DNA of 64,000 nt from the NCBI GenBank assembly GCA_013399305.1, contig VXAI01000091.1, positions 558,001 to 622,000 of the forward strand, given 5' to 3'. This DNA comes from Rostratula benghalensis. Taxonomy: Eukaryota > Chordata > Aves > Charadriiformes > Rostratulidae. Positions 1 through 13,500 of this stretch are shown here, in pieces. Every line of letters starts with the position of its first letter. Positions within the stretch are counted from its first letter, which is position 1. The translations under genes and the position numbers were made by a program. Under the pieces are notes generated by a model. That model did no database searches. It saw only the letters and a program-made list of their open reading frames with translations, and was not told the DNA's origin.

Positions 1-1497
1 AACGCACCCCAAATCTTACCTGAGCTTACACTAAGCATAAAATATTTTGCAATATCTGAGAAGCTAAGGTGCAAAAAGGTGCAACTTGAAAATCTTCTGT
101 GTAATTTTGTAAGGCCTACTCAATCTGCAAAACTGTCTTAAAGTGTGATAGAGGGTTGAAAACCCAGTGAAGTCCCTGGAAACAGAATGCACACAAAGAC
201 TACATCTCTTACTTCTAGAGTCTCCTGTCCTATATAATTCTTACGTAGTTTGAAGAGAGGCTTCTACAGTGTTCTGAAACTTTAGGTGCTGAGTCTTGTG
301 AAAGGTTGTTGGGCCGTATAACTTTTATGCAAATTTTGCATAACCAAGTGTATTTTGCTCATTGCTGGTTCTCTTTTGTTCCTTTGGTTGCAACTGCGAA
401 CCCAGCAGTCCATTCACTCTCCTGTGGAGCAAAATGTTCCTAAGAGCAGGGCTGGTGGTACAGCAAAGCTGCTGGTGGTTTGGGAGTTGGTCTGAACTGC
501 ACAATGCAGTGTAGTCCACTGGCGCTCAACACAGTTCTGGTCACATGGACATCATAGTTGATTTAAAGTAGTATTTCTGACCTAGTAATTCAAAAGTGAT
601 AACTAGATGGAGAAAATTCATAGGGACTATAGAAGGCCAGCAGGGAGTGACTTTCATCCAAAGACTACCCTGAGGACTCAAGTGAAGCGTAAATGGTACA
701 AATACCTTGAATGGGACATCTGCACTGAACTGCAGGAGTTGACTGAAATTTTGAAGGCAATAGAAAAGTCTTTAAAAGTATCAAAATAATTGTAAAAGTG
801 ATACTTATGGTATGGAAGCCTTAAATTTTCACATCTCCTTGAGCAAAATGAAACATTTTCCTTCCATAAAAAAGTGAAGAGGCCTTTTTTCCTAAAATTT
901 CAACAACCTCGAACTGCTATTCATCAAGTCACAAACTCCAATTAGTTTCAGGTTTGTAATATATCAGCCTGCTATGTTCTTCAGTGGTTTGGCTAATATG
1001 TTATGGGAATTCTGAAAATCATTGTTATGAACAACTAAGATACAAATAATGTTCTAAGATGCCTTCCATTCAGATTAGCAGAAATGGGAAAGAAATCATG
1101 TGTAGCAGTTGCTTAGAAATATTATTCCCTCACACATATATACACATGCATGCCATAGCTGATCTCTGTTTAAAGATATTGTCTGTGTATTACCTGAGAA
1201 TTTTCTAATAAAAAAAATCAACTAGAAATTACTCTTGGCACAACTGTGCTTAATACTGTAATTTCAGTATAAAATACTCTAAATATCCTCAATTTTAGCA
1301 GTATTTGAAATTAGTTTGCTGTGAGTTGTCATGGTCCATGATCAGTGAGGCATAATAACATGCAGTATGACTGTGGTATGTCAGGGAGTGCTGAGTTACA
1401 GCAGTTCAATAATTTTTTTGTAATCCCCATTACCATGCTGAGTGCTTGTAGATGGAGCACTCACAGCTATTTGATATTACTCAGCTGCTCCTCCCAG
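1..1497. other. Upstream or intronic sequence, nothing firm
   Basis: AT-rich sequence before the first supported exon. If gene 1 is real, its 5' exons lie here or outside the window. A 60-codon frame at 607-789(+) has a protein-like composition (lysine and glutamate rich) but has no usable acceptor before it and ends in TAA with no good donor, so I do not call it. No repeat family is recognised here. Confidence 0.5.
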
Positions 1498-1543
1498 TGT
1501 TCATAAGCAAGCAACGAAGTGATGTCCGAATAAGGCAAAACCA
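1498..1543 (+). CDS. Gene 1 exon 1 (first seen), weak
   Basis: A 46-nt candidate behind the pyrimidine-rich acceptor gctcctcccag and before a consensus gtgagt donor. Only the frame that starts with two bases of a split codon is open, reading [14 protein letters not shown]. It ends with two bases (CA), which the next exon completes to His. It is short enough that an open frame is expected by chance, so its support is only the strong splice sites and the phase match. The true upstream exon would have to end with one base of a codon. Confidence 0.28.
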
Positions 1544-4500
1544 GTGAGTGCTGCACCTACGAAGCTGAGAGAAAGACTGAGGTCCAGGTTTTCCCAGGTA
1601 CCTTAAGTAGAATTATTCTGATTTTTGACATGCATATGTGTGTTGGCAAGTTGTGTGATATGCAGTGCACAGCCTGACTGCACTTATTTTCTAATCGTGG
1701 AAAGTTTCTTTTCCTGGGCATTTAATTTGTCTTTGTTTTGTGCCTATGTCCCTATGGGTCAGAGCAAGGAGGTGGGAGGGCAGGGGGGAGGAGAGTGTCA
1801 GTAGGGTATTGAGCTCCCAAGTGGAGATCCTTGTGGTGGGGTGACTTATTACATGTCATGTTCCTCACTGTATAACAGCATGATGGTTTTCTTCTGCTTC
1901 TCGACACTTAAGCCAGGCACAGCTTCTTGTTAGGTTAAAGTTGCATAGACACATATTTTGATCTGTGGGATCCAGAAGGTTGAGTGAAGACTACATAATG
2001 TGCTACGCATGTGTGATATATAGCCCTTGATGTGAGACAGCCTATTGCATTTATCTTAGAATCATGGAATTGCCTAGGTTGGAAGGGACCTAACACTGAC
2101 AAAAACCATCACTAAGCCATATCTCCAAGCACTACGTCTACAGCACATTCCAATGCTCAATAACCCTTTCTGTGTAAAAATCTTTCCTAGTATCCAATCT
2201 GAACCTCCCCTGGTGCATCCTGAGGCCACTTCCTCTTGCCCTACTGCCTGTGATAGGGGAGAAGAGACTGACACCCGCCTCTCTGCAACCTCCTTTCAGG
2301 TAGCTGTAGAGTGAGAAGGTCTCCCTTCCAGCCACTCTTCCCCAGGCCTGTAACGCTGCATGGGGCAGAATCTAGTACTTAAGGTGTTGGACTCGGCATA
2401 TCTGGCCTGGGGTGAGAGGAATCTTGCTTCATCAGTTTGGGCTCTATTCATATACAGTACAGCTGTGGTTGTATTTTTTCATCAAAATAAAGATACCAAT
2501 TGGGAGATACATATGAGAATCTATAGGAAAGAACTGCATATGGAGTATTCCTCACCGATGGAGGAATCACTAGCAGAGACGGTGAGTAATACACCCAAAT
2601 AAAGCTAACACAATTGTAGAATAATATTAAAAAAAAAAAAAAAAAGGAAAGAAGTGATTCTTCCTTACTTGGAAACAATGAACTGTGTACTGAACCCTCA
2701 AAAAGAAATATTGATTGTTGGAAACATGTTTTTCAAAGAAATTATTAAAACAGACAGATACTAGTAGTAAGACTATAGAGTTAGAAATTCTAATTGTCAA
2801 AGAAGAAGGAGAGTGGAAATTTGGTGTCTACAAATTCATAAGGAGTTCAGAGTAGCTGTTCATTATTTGGTGAGAACTGAGAAGGAGTTATTCAATTTCA
2901 ACTAGAGCATGGACGATTTCATTAGATGTCAAGGAAAACTGTTTAATAGTTGAAGTTGTTTAATAGATGAAGTCCTTAGGATTGCTAGAGATAATACTTA
3001 GCTGTCCTTGTGTATCTTGCTGATGAAGGTCTCTGGTTATGGGAGATTTAGTGTCATTACAATACAAAGAGACTGCACTGCTCCTTCCTACCACGTTGAG
3101 TTTCGGGGTTGACAGCCTTGCCTCTTACCCAGATCTTTTAATTCACTTTTTATTCCCTGTCTAGAACAATGAGTGTATAATAATGATTTCCTAAAACTGA
3201 GACTGCAATTCTGAGTGCCTTTTACATGGGTTACGTAATGAATAAGGGAAGAGTTTTTAAAAAATGTTCTTGCTTTCTGAACACTTCAGAAAAGGTGCAA
3301 GCTATAAATCTGACTTGGTGTAATGGATCATGATAAAGTATTTAAATAGATGGCATACGTATATTTAGGTGGTGTAAAACAGCATTTGTTTCCTCTGGCC
3401 CAGTATGATCACTGATCTGGTTTTGGCATCTTCTGTAACTTCAATAAAAATTGTGAGTGAGCAACAATGTGCTGGTAAGCCTGTGAATGGAACTCATGCT
3501 GAATAGGAATTAGAAAGGGAAAAGCAAGATCTCTGTCCTTTGTTGATTCAAGTTTTTTTCCTTACTGTATATTATTTGAGTTCTCCCTCCATGTATTTTT
3601 TAATTAACCAAAGTGAAGATGTTTCCACTCTTTCCCTTGGGAGTTCCTGGAGGCCATGAGACCTTCATTGTCAGGGAATTGTTACAGTCTCAGGGCAAAA
3701 ATCTGTTCTCAGCAGTACTGATACAACACCTCATTAATTTGAGAGAAAGGAGCACCCAGCTAGCTAAGCACAGGGCTGGTCTTCCAGCTTTTGCTTTGCT
3801 CTGTTTTCATTTCTATAATTGATAAAAACTTTCTCACACCCTTCAGTCCCTGTAGCTAGCAATTACTCATTCTGTTTTGCTGCCTTTATCTTTTTTTTTA
3901 TGCAGGCTTTAACTTGTCTTCTGTAGTCTTCATTGGTTCCCTCCCTTCATCTCAATTTCCATTAGATCTTTGAGCTGTCCTTACAGAGTCATATATTTCG
4001 CTTCTAGTTGATTGCAATTTTCTGTGCCAGTGGGACTATAACCTGTTATGCATTAAGTAGTGTCTTGCAAGATTCTCTGAGCTGCATCAACAGTCAGAGA
4101 TTCTAAATGTTTCTTCTTGTCAGAGCTGCAGATTTTCAGCTTGTCAGCTTTTTACATAATTATTTTCATAAAATTTTCTGTTTGGAATCTAATAACTATG
4201 TGAAGCGCTCTGGGACCATTCTATGCAGCACAAAATTCAAGTAGCTGCATTAATTGTGCCAATATCTTGGGTTGGTCATGAGCCCTACCATATTAGGCCC
4301 TCCATGTAGAGTGTTAACTGCCTCCTGGGAATCTGTAAAAAGTTGCAATTCAAGGGGTTTTTTTAATCAATTTTTTATCCATCTTGTTCTAGATGAAAAC
4401 CTAAAAGGTGTGATGGCTCTGGACTCGGTCCCAGAATGCAGAGAAGAACTGAAAACATAAAATTTTAAAATGTCATGAGTCTGAAGTGAATGTTGTGGGC

Positions 4501-7500
4501 TTTTTGGTCTGCCTAAAGATTTTTGGGTGTTGGTAATCACCTTTGATCAACAACCTTGATGCTTCATGTCCTCAATGTAAGACACAAATAGCTCTGTTAG
4601 AATAGTTTAGGAGCTAAGGAAAGTTAGCTTGTTGAGCTGATGGTGCACAGCATCCAGTGACATTATAGACCTTTGTATAAGCAAGACCTGTATAGCTTTC
4701 TAAGCTTTAGATAGATCTTGCTCTGAACCTGTGTTTTCCTACTTCTGAATACCCTTGGTAAAGGGCACATTGACAAAGAGACTAATGAATTAAGTGTTGT
4801 AAAAATTCTAAAGATCTTATGATCTAAATGTTGTTAGGAAGACGTGACAGTGCTTTTAAATATGCGTCAGTGCATACCACAACAATGCAAAGTTGTTGTC
4901 CGCCTGTCTCCAAGGCTAGGCACTTAAATGATCAATAGAGTTTACTGAGTAGGTAGTTTTCATTTATAACGTGAGCAGTAAGAATAAGAGAAGGAAAAAT
5001 TAGGACTTCCTTGCATCTTCAAGTAAGAAAAAGTCATCTCACAGTATTATAATATTCTCAGTGTCTTTTTCAGCATTAGAACTCCTATTTTTGTGCTTAG
5101 GTCTGATCTGACATGGACAAGAATACCTGCTTTTGCTACCTCACCCTGGAAAGATATTTCCTTAATGACTCTTCATTCAGGTTAAGAGAATAAAGAGCTG
5201 CTTGAACCCATTAAAGAGAGAGAGAAGTATCATGAGTTTTATATTCAGGTAATTGACAGTGCTCTACTCTTTTATCTGATTTTTGCTATTATTATAAAGG
5301 ACTCTCTCAAGAAAAGATTAAAAAAAACAAGTGACTATAATTTTTTAGGGGGGAACATTTTAGATTTGACTCTGTTGTGGGAAAATAATGATATTAAAGA
5401 GCTTAAGTTTTGTTGCATTTAGGAATTGGTAATGGAAATCTCTCTTTGATTTCTCTCTTATGATAAGAATTTCTGGATGGGTTAACGAGTTAACCCCTAT
5501 AAATTCTGGGGTTTTTTTTTGTGTAACTGTATGACATTACCTCTAGAAGAAAGAGTTACATCTCAGATGAGTGCTCCTCAACTTAAGTAACATACAATTC
5601 AGGACCCCGCCCATAAAGAGGAAGTCACAGGGAACACTTTGAAATGCATTGCTTTAGAAAGTTTGCAAGCATCTGGAACAATTTTGCAGCTTCATAAGTC
5701 TTCAAGGTCATGGAAGAAAGCTTAAGGCTTAAGAAAGTTGGAGGGAACAGCTGCAGTTTTTGAAAACAGTAAAGGCAAACTTGAAACGTAGTTTTATCAA
5801 AGCTTGGCTGTTTCCCTATCACAGACAGTAGATGCCACTAATCTCTTCTTTTGTTTAAACAGATGCTATTTGCTTGGCAAGTAGCCGAATTTTAAATGCA
5901 CAAAATTATTTTACAAGGGGAGAAATTTTGACTGGAGGTTAGAAGCAGAAGGCTAAGTTCAAGAAAAGTTCAAGAGAGAAATCTTATTTTCTGTAATGTC
6001 TTCAAAGCTGTGTAAAGCACATTTTCCCCCACCTTGGGAACTATATATTTTGAGATTTTTCAAAATCAAAATGTTTGGGTTCTTTTAAAGTGGACAAATG
6101 TAATGATGATATTCAAGTAGTTAATAGTTGAATCCTGATAGTTGATAGTTAATAGTTGAAGCTGATCAGTTTTGTTTACATGAATGTATTAGATGTTCGT
6201 GAAAGAGGAGGATGGTTAATTCAGGGAATTATAAGTTCTCCCTTTGGTGTAGCATTATGCAGGTTTTTTTTGTCAGTACAGATCCTTCTTACTCTAACTA
6301 AGTTAGGTTGAACAGCATTCAGTGGCATGGAGGCACAGGCTTTTTGACTCACTGTCTACTGCATATCCAAGCTCAGGTGTTTTCCTTCATGTTATGAGAC
6401 TGGGTTTGAAACGTTTTCTTCCTGCATGATGAGTGGCTAGCCTTGGGATGGATCTCTGACACCATCCACAGCTTTCTTGTAAGTCAACCAAAACATGTGA
6501 GTAGGGGAGAGAAGGAGAACAGCATGGAATCCTGATTCAGTGCAGAGCTTCTGGACATCTGTTTCACAGCTGATGCAATAAATAAATATTAAATTATAAA
6601 TAATAATAAAAAATAAATCTTGCTTTGTATTGCACATGGAGTGATTAATCAACTCCCAGTAGGTGTTAGGTAATGTATCAATACTTACTTTTTTTGAAGT
6701 CAACAGTAACCTGGTCTATTGGCTGGTTCTACCTAAGCACATGCATTCTTTCTTTGAACACACAAAACATGTAGATGAATGTTGTGGAAGTGTGGGCCTA
6801 AACTGATGTGCTCAGCTCAAGAAGGCATTAACTTTCAGGGCTGAGGAATAAAGTTTCTTGCTAGAGCAGTGTTTTGCCTCTAACTAGCCCTTAAACTTCT
6901 CAGATCTAAATACAACAGATGGTACCTTCTGCAATACCATACCTCTTTAACATCATGCTGAGGGGCTCCTGGCACTGATTTCTGCAGTGCTCTACTCTTT
7001 TTTCTTTTCTTGAGAGACTCCCATTTCTGTCAAGACTTAACATATTTAGTCAGTTACAGCTGCTGAGATCATGAACAGAAGTGATTCAGTGACATTCCCA
7101 ATTTTAAAGCTGATTTCTTTTTAGTACTTTTTTAGCGGAAAGCACATAAAAAATCTGTTCCCTCTGTTCTCACCTTCACTCTCTATTCTACACTTCCCCG
7201 AGACGCTTCTTCATTCTGCTTTCTTCTGCTCCTTCCACAGGTAGACAGCTGCTAACACACTACAAGAACAGAGATGTTTGTGGTGGAATTGGGGAAGGTT
7301 AGCAGCAGAAAGGTGGTGCATTTTAATTTTTGGATTTGTTCTTGCTGTGCAGATATTTTGTTCCCGCTACAACTCCACCTGTACAGCAGAATGTTAATTC
7401 TTTCTTGACTGACTCTAATTTGGCAGAGGCTATGAACAGCTTAAAAAACAACACCAAAGAAATGGATCTCTTGTTGCTCTGCTTCTGTCATTTCCATGAC

Positions 7501-10500
7501 ATTGTACTGAGTGGTACCGGCATGGGGTTGAGCTGGGAGAGGCATAATGCTTTTGAAATAATTTGTCTTCTGGTACTGGAGATAATTTTTGAGAATTGTT
7601 GTGGCACTTCTCTCTGTTGTGTTTACTGGGTTATTACTTGAGCTCTCAATGGAAGCCGGCTTTCAGATCTTTCATTTTAGAGATGGAAGTTTTTCACCAT
7701 GAACTTTGCAATACTTATTATTGTTAGTGGTTCTTAAAAGTAAGTTTTCCTTTCATAAAATTAAATGCAAGGAGTAATTTGACCATAGGAAAACAAAGGT
7801 GAGACTCAGACTTTCCCTCTTCCCAGTTATTCATCTTTTTGATACTGTACAATGTTTTTCATTTTGAAGAGGAATTGAACTAGTTCCTTCATTCTTCCTT
7901 AAATTTTATTAGATACTGTACTCAGTGTAGTCCTTGGATAAAACTTTAGTGCTTGTTTTCTTTTGTCTTTTTTCAAGGGCAGGTCGTCATTCATGATTTC
8001 TGTACTCTTGCTGTTTATTGATAAATACTTTTCCTAACATATTTTCACAATCAACATCAGATGTGGTAATCTGAAACAAAATTGCATAAATATTTCTATT
8101 AGTTTGCCTGTGAATTCAATTGAAGTTGGAACTGAGCATCAGGAGATGTTTGTCTCAATATTCCTTTTTTAACTTCTCTAAATTTGAGGTTTAATATGAT
8201 GCTGTCATTTTTCCTATATTGCAATACTTTAAGCTCCATTTTAATAAATATTAACATGGAGGGAGAGGGTTTATGTACTGACCTTTTCCTAGCAAAGGTC
8301 TAGGTTGCCTCTGGGAAGAATGGGTATTGACAAAACTATGTTTCTACTAAACAATGACATGAAGTGGGAACCTGCTGTATTTCACTGGGGAAATAGCTCG
8401 ATACTGTTCTGATTTGCCCTGTAACCTATCTCTGATAACACTGTGGTTTTAGATGGCGCTGCAGGATGTGACTCTACTTCATTGATCCTTACACCCTTGT
8501 GAGCTTTGGTCTCCAGTTGGGCATTTCTTAACTGAGCTGAAATTTTCCCCATTCAGTTCCTGAGCATCACTAGGCTGCTAGGGTTTTTTTGCTTCTGTCA
8601 CAAGTAAACCTAATATTCCTGTTCTTAATATAGCCCTTGATACTAGTTTAATTAAATTGCCTTGGTAATAGTTTCCTTAAATTGCTGAGCAGTCTGTCAA
8701 GAACTCCATATTCATCCTTAAACTTCTAAGAGTATAAATTGTTATCACATCACTGGTACCTTTGCCATCCTGAACAATCATATCTTTTTCTAGCCTGTAC
8801 TCCCAAACTTACTTCTACAGACTGTCTGAATGATAGTTTAAAAACTTCAATAGAATACAAGTATAACAAATAGTATTATGTAATATTATAGAGGAACAAT
8901 AGTGCAGAGCCTATAATAGTAAAATAACAATCTTATATAAAACCCTATAATTGACTTTCATATAAAGAAAATTAAGAATCTCCAGGATCTGATTTTTGCT
9001 TTGATTTATGCCAAAGGTACTTGTAATAGTAATTGTACTTGTACTAGACTGGAGTCTAGTTGGATGCCTGTACCTAGAGGAGTCCCTCAGGGATCAGTAC
9101 TGGGACGATTACTATTTAATATATTCATCAATGATTTGGATGAGGGAATAGAGTGCATGATCAGCAAGTTTGCTGATGACACAAAACTGGGAGGAGTGGC
9201 TGACACACCAGAAGGCCATGCTGCCATCCAGAGAGACCTAGACAGGCTGGAGAGCTAGGCAGAGAGAAATGTAATGAAATTTAACAAGGTAGAGTGTACC
9301 AATTTAACAGTCTAGACTGTTAAATCTGACAGTTAAAACTGACCAAGAACAACTGCAGGTACCAGTACAAGTTGGGAACTGTACTGTTGGAGAGCAGTGA
9401 TGGGGAAAGGGACCTGAGGGTCCTGGTAGACAGACCATGAGCCAGCATTGTGCCCTGGGGGCCAGGAAGGCCAATGGTATTCTGTGGTGTATTAGAAGGG
9501 CTGTGGTCAGTAGGTCCAGAGAGGTTCTCCTCCCCCTCTACTCTGCCCTGGTGAGACCCAATCTGGAATACTGTGTCCAGTTCTGGGCCCCTCAGTTCCA
9601 GAGGGACAGGGAACTGTTGGAGAGAGTCCAGTGTAGAGCCACAAAGATGATGAAGGGAGTGGAGCATCTCCCGTAGGAGGAAAGGCTGAGGGAGCTGGGT
9701 CTCTTTAGCTTGGACAAGAGGAGACTGAGGGGTGACCTCATTAATGTTTATAAATATGTAAAGGGTGAGTGTCAGGAGGATGGAGCCAGGCTCTTCTCAG
9801 CGACGGCCTATGATAGGACAAGGGGCAATGGGTGCGAGCTGGAATGTAGAGGTTCCGCTTAAATATGAGGGTGACGGAACACTGGAACGGGCTGCCCAGA
9901 GAGGTTGTGGAGTCTCCTTCTCTGGAGACATTCAAAACCTGCCTGGATGTGTTCCTGTGTGACCTGATCTAGGTGTTCCTGCTCTGGCAGGGGGATTGGA
10001 CTAGATGATCTTTCAATGTCCCTTCCAATCCCCGATATTCTGTGATTCTGTACCTTATTTACCTACGGTTACACAAAGCCTCAGCAGTTCAGCCTAAGGT
10101 TCAATTTATCTCTGAACTGCATGCTGCACATCCTTCTTTGTTATTGCAGGTTCCTGGAAGAAATTCAGTCTCCCAGTTCCTGCAAGACCAACTCTTAGGT
10201 GTGGATTTAGGAACAATACTCTCTGTTGTTCTTTGAACACATGTAGGTGGATGCCTCTGAGTGTACCCGAGTCCTTCAGCTTCAGTGATTACATCTCCCA
10301 TAGGTTGCAGTTCTATGACGTTTTAAGATGTGTCTCTGCTATGGACCTCATGATGTGGTGGTGTGCTCTCCCTGTTTTCCTCCCTCTTTCCCCTCCACTC
10401 CCAGCTCCTGCTTGGGCCATGGTCATCATGGCCATCACAACATGTCTTCACAGAAGATGTCTGTTCCACCTAGGTTGGCTTCTTCCAGTAAAAGACAGGA

Positions 10501-13500
10501 GGAAGCTGGAGGACTTTAAGATCTGTCTAAGGGTAACACAAAGGTAGTAAGGACCTTGAGCCTTGGAAGATGGAGCTAGGTTTTGCTGATTTGATCTCAC
10601 AGGTGATACCCACCTGGCTGAGGATGACTACATCTGGCTTTGAAAGTATTTGCACAAATAAGGGCATGGACTTTCTTCTTTTTATGGTGCATTGCTTTTG
10701 TTGTCAGTTCCTCCCTCAGCTTTTCTTACATGCTCTGTGGTTGCTTATTTCTTGCTCATTTACTCTCCTTTGGAGCTTATTCACCTTCTGCTTTTTCAGA
10801 GGATTGTTCTGACAATCCTCCTGTGAAATTATGTTTGTAGATTGGAATGTTCTTGTCGTAGGTGAGGTGTACTCTTCTGTACATGACTCATCTACTAACA
10901 CCTCACTAAAGAGGGAATCTCCCCTGTCTGGTGATCCATTGTGTGTCAGGAAAAAATATGTGCCTCCCTATTTCTTCTCAAACTGTTGAAAGGGTAAGTG
11001 TTCTTGATACAAACAGAAAACTATCTTAGTACTGGTACTTCTCACTGGCTAATGGTTAAGATGAGACACAGAGGTGATGAACTTCTTTCTCCTGCCCATG
11101 AGTTTAAGATGACTTAGCCCCACAGTGCATCTTTGAATAATTATCTAAAACATTTCACAGTACTTCAGAACTTGGATGTTAAATAAATAAGCCTTTACAA
11201 TAAAGTATTCATATGTCACAAAACCTCCTATTTTATTCAAATTGTGAAATGTTCTCAACTAGTAGAGATACTAATGATGCAGGCTAGTTAATATACAGGT
11301 TTTACAAATCTTCTTTTTCCAGAAGTCCTTATCTACAAGACTCCATTATTCTGCCTTCAGTTGCTGGGTTAACATTTTACTCTAATAACATATTTGTTTC
11401 AAATTTCATATCTGACTTGTGATGTAAAACAGGGGCATTGTTTTCAATCCTGGCTCTCCACAATATATTCTCTTTTTCATTATCCTTGTTTTCTATCCAA
11501 ACTGTCTTTTCTGTTGCTACAGGACTTTTTTATTATTATTTTTTTTCATTTGGTTTTCATCTGTCTGCTATTGGTTTTCTGTGCACTGTTCCCTATTATC
11601 TTTCTTTGTGTTTCTGTGTCTCAGGAACTGATGTCCTCAGTCAAAGGTTTCCAGGTCAAAGGACTGTCATTTACTGGTGACAAAGGTTTTAGTCTAGGAA
11701 GAGAAGGCAAGCAAGTCACATATTTTCTGTGCTTACTTCTTCAGCCATTTTCCTCATTTCTGCTGCAATGGGACCTGATAAATGCTAAAATAATTTGATT
11801 TGGGGGACTGGCTATAAAGAAACTATTACATTTTTTTTCTTTTAAATCAGGTGAAATGCTTAGTGATAGTAATAAGATTTTATCATTATGCCCTGATATA
11901 ATTTTCATAGAAATAAGGCTTATGTAGTGATATTCTTCAAAATGGCCACTGAGCCAAAGCCTATTTAAATCAACAGTAAGACAGTGTCTGGCTTAGACTT
12001 TGAATCATGACTGGATAGAGTGAAATTAATTTTCAGAAGTCAGGAACTGCTTTTATTCTCATTTTGTTCTTCATTTCATGATGAAATATGTTTCTGACAA
12101 ACACATTACTGATTTTAGAGGTCTCTCCCACTTTTCACTTTCAATGACCTGGTTCTGGTTTGCAGATTCTATGCCACATCTACTTTCCTTATAACTCTGG
12201 TTTCAGCTGTGCTGACCCTCCCATCCAGGTCATATGTGCTTCACCTAGCAGCAGTTGATATTCATATCAACTCTGAATGTTCTGATCTATGTCAACATTT
12301 TTCTTCTTCTTTCAGCCTTTTCACAGGGAGGATCTTTCACTATCTAATAGAGGTAACCAAGGTACCAATTTATTTCCTTTAGGGAACCGAACCTAGTCTT
12401 CCGGAGCTGTCAGATTGCCAATTTTCTGTGTGAATGACTTTTTAAAGTCACTGAGATGCAGAGAGTAGATGCTTTCTGACCAATTTTTAAATTTATATGG
12501 CAGGGTTAAAAGCTCAATAGATTCAGATTCTGCAGGTACAGTCTTAGATGATGTGTCTAAAAGAGGTAGTTATAGTATAATGAAGATTAGTTTTACCAAA
12601 AAAAGTAAAGAACAGAATAGAAAGCCTAAAGTCTTTGCTTACAATTCTGACAACACCCTCCACTGATTATTAAGTAAAAGCTCCACATCATTTTTCCATG
12701 CTGAACACAAAAGTGTGTTTTTTCTTGCCCAAGAAAAGTTTATGAGAAATAGTAAAACTTAAAAAAACCCAACTGTACCTATTTCAGAACAAGCAATATG
12801 CATTACAATTTTGTTTCACTTAATATATAATATTATTGCATATAATTTATGCAAAACCTATGCAACTCCCAGTAGCCACACTTGAAGCTAAGGTTGGTAT
12901 TTATAACACTCAGCATAAGCCTGCAAACTTACTCAGCCCTCATATGTAGCAGTAATAGTACACTTCATATCAGTGGTGTAACTTCAGCTGGAACCTATGT
13001 TATTGGTTATCACAGACTAATGCAGCCTTTGTTTGATCTTACATTAAAAAAAAAATAAGCAAAAGGCTGTGCTTGCTAAAAAATAGTAAGCTGTGATGCA
13101 GTGTATGGGATTTATTTATTTTGCAGTGACACCAATAATTTCCAAACTACGCCATTTTGCTTTTTGTAGTAGTGTCTTATACAATCCTTTAGACATATTA
13201 GTCCGACAAGCTACAAGGAAAGTATCACATTTTATAACACATTGCCAAGGCAGTCTTTTGGTTTCCAAGCAATTAATTTTCAAAGTTTTCATTTATGAGT
13301 ATAATTTTTTTCTTTGTGTGGAATACTTTGCCATTTGTATTCCTTGAATCCAGCACAGATGATGCTTATTCTTCCACATTAGCCCCTGTGTTAGTTTCAA
13401 CTAAAATATTGGAAGTACTCTGGATAGCAAAAAAACCTCACAGTTTTTTAAGGATGATAATGCCATTTCAGAAGGTAACACTTGCAAGCAGGCAGCTGGA

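Larger units (their letters stand above)
9040..10050 (+). mobile_element. CR1 LINE, 5'-truncated, plus strand
   Basis: About 1 kb of the 3' part of a CR1 non-LTR retrotransposon. It begins inside the ORF2 reverse transcriptase and runs through the C-terminal ORF2 region to a 3' end with gatattctgtgattctg. Sequence typical of the family includes ctgtggtcagtaggtccaga and ggtgacctcattaatg. The interior between about 9275 and 9350 departs from the family and holds a 24-bp palindrome. The copy is interrupted by stops and frameshifts, so it is a dead element. Confidence 0.95.

Noticed and set aside
607..789. 60-codon plus-strand frame with protein-like composition
   Set aside because: No pyrimidine tract or AG in the right place before it, no usable donor, and its length is within chance for 64 kb.
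5863..5937. Exon-like segment with strong acceptor (cttttgtttaaacag)
   Set aside because: Its entry needs a preceding exon ending in one base, which exon 3 does not provide, and its donor gttaga is poor.
7247..7302. Segment behind a superb acceptor (ctgctccttccacag)
   Set aside because: The only open frame enters with two bases and leaves with one, incompatible with exons 3 and 4 on either side.
7662..7738. Segment bounded by ttcattttag and a consensus gtaagt
   Set aside because: All three frames contain a stop, so it is not coding as it stands.
8453..8501. 49-nt segment between gtggttttag and gtgagc whose phases could bridge exons 4 and 7
   Set aside because: Weak composition (small residues and Ser/Thr), and two better candidates occupy the same place; likely a chance pseudo-exon.
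9320..9667. 115-codon minus-strand frame
   Set aside because: It is the antisense shadow of the CR1 ORF2 region.
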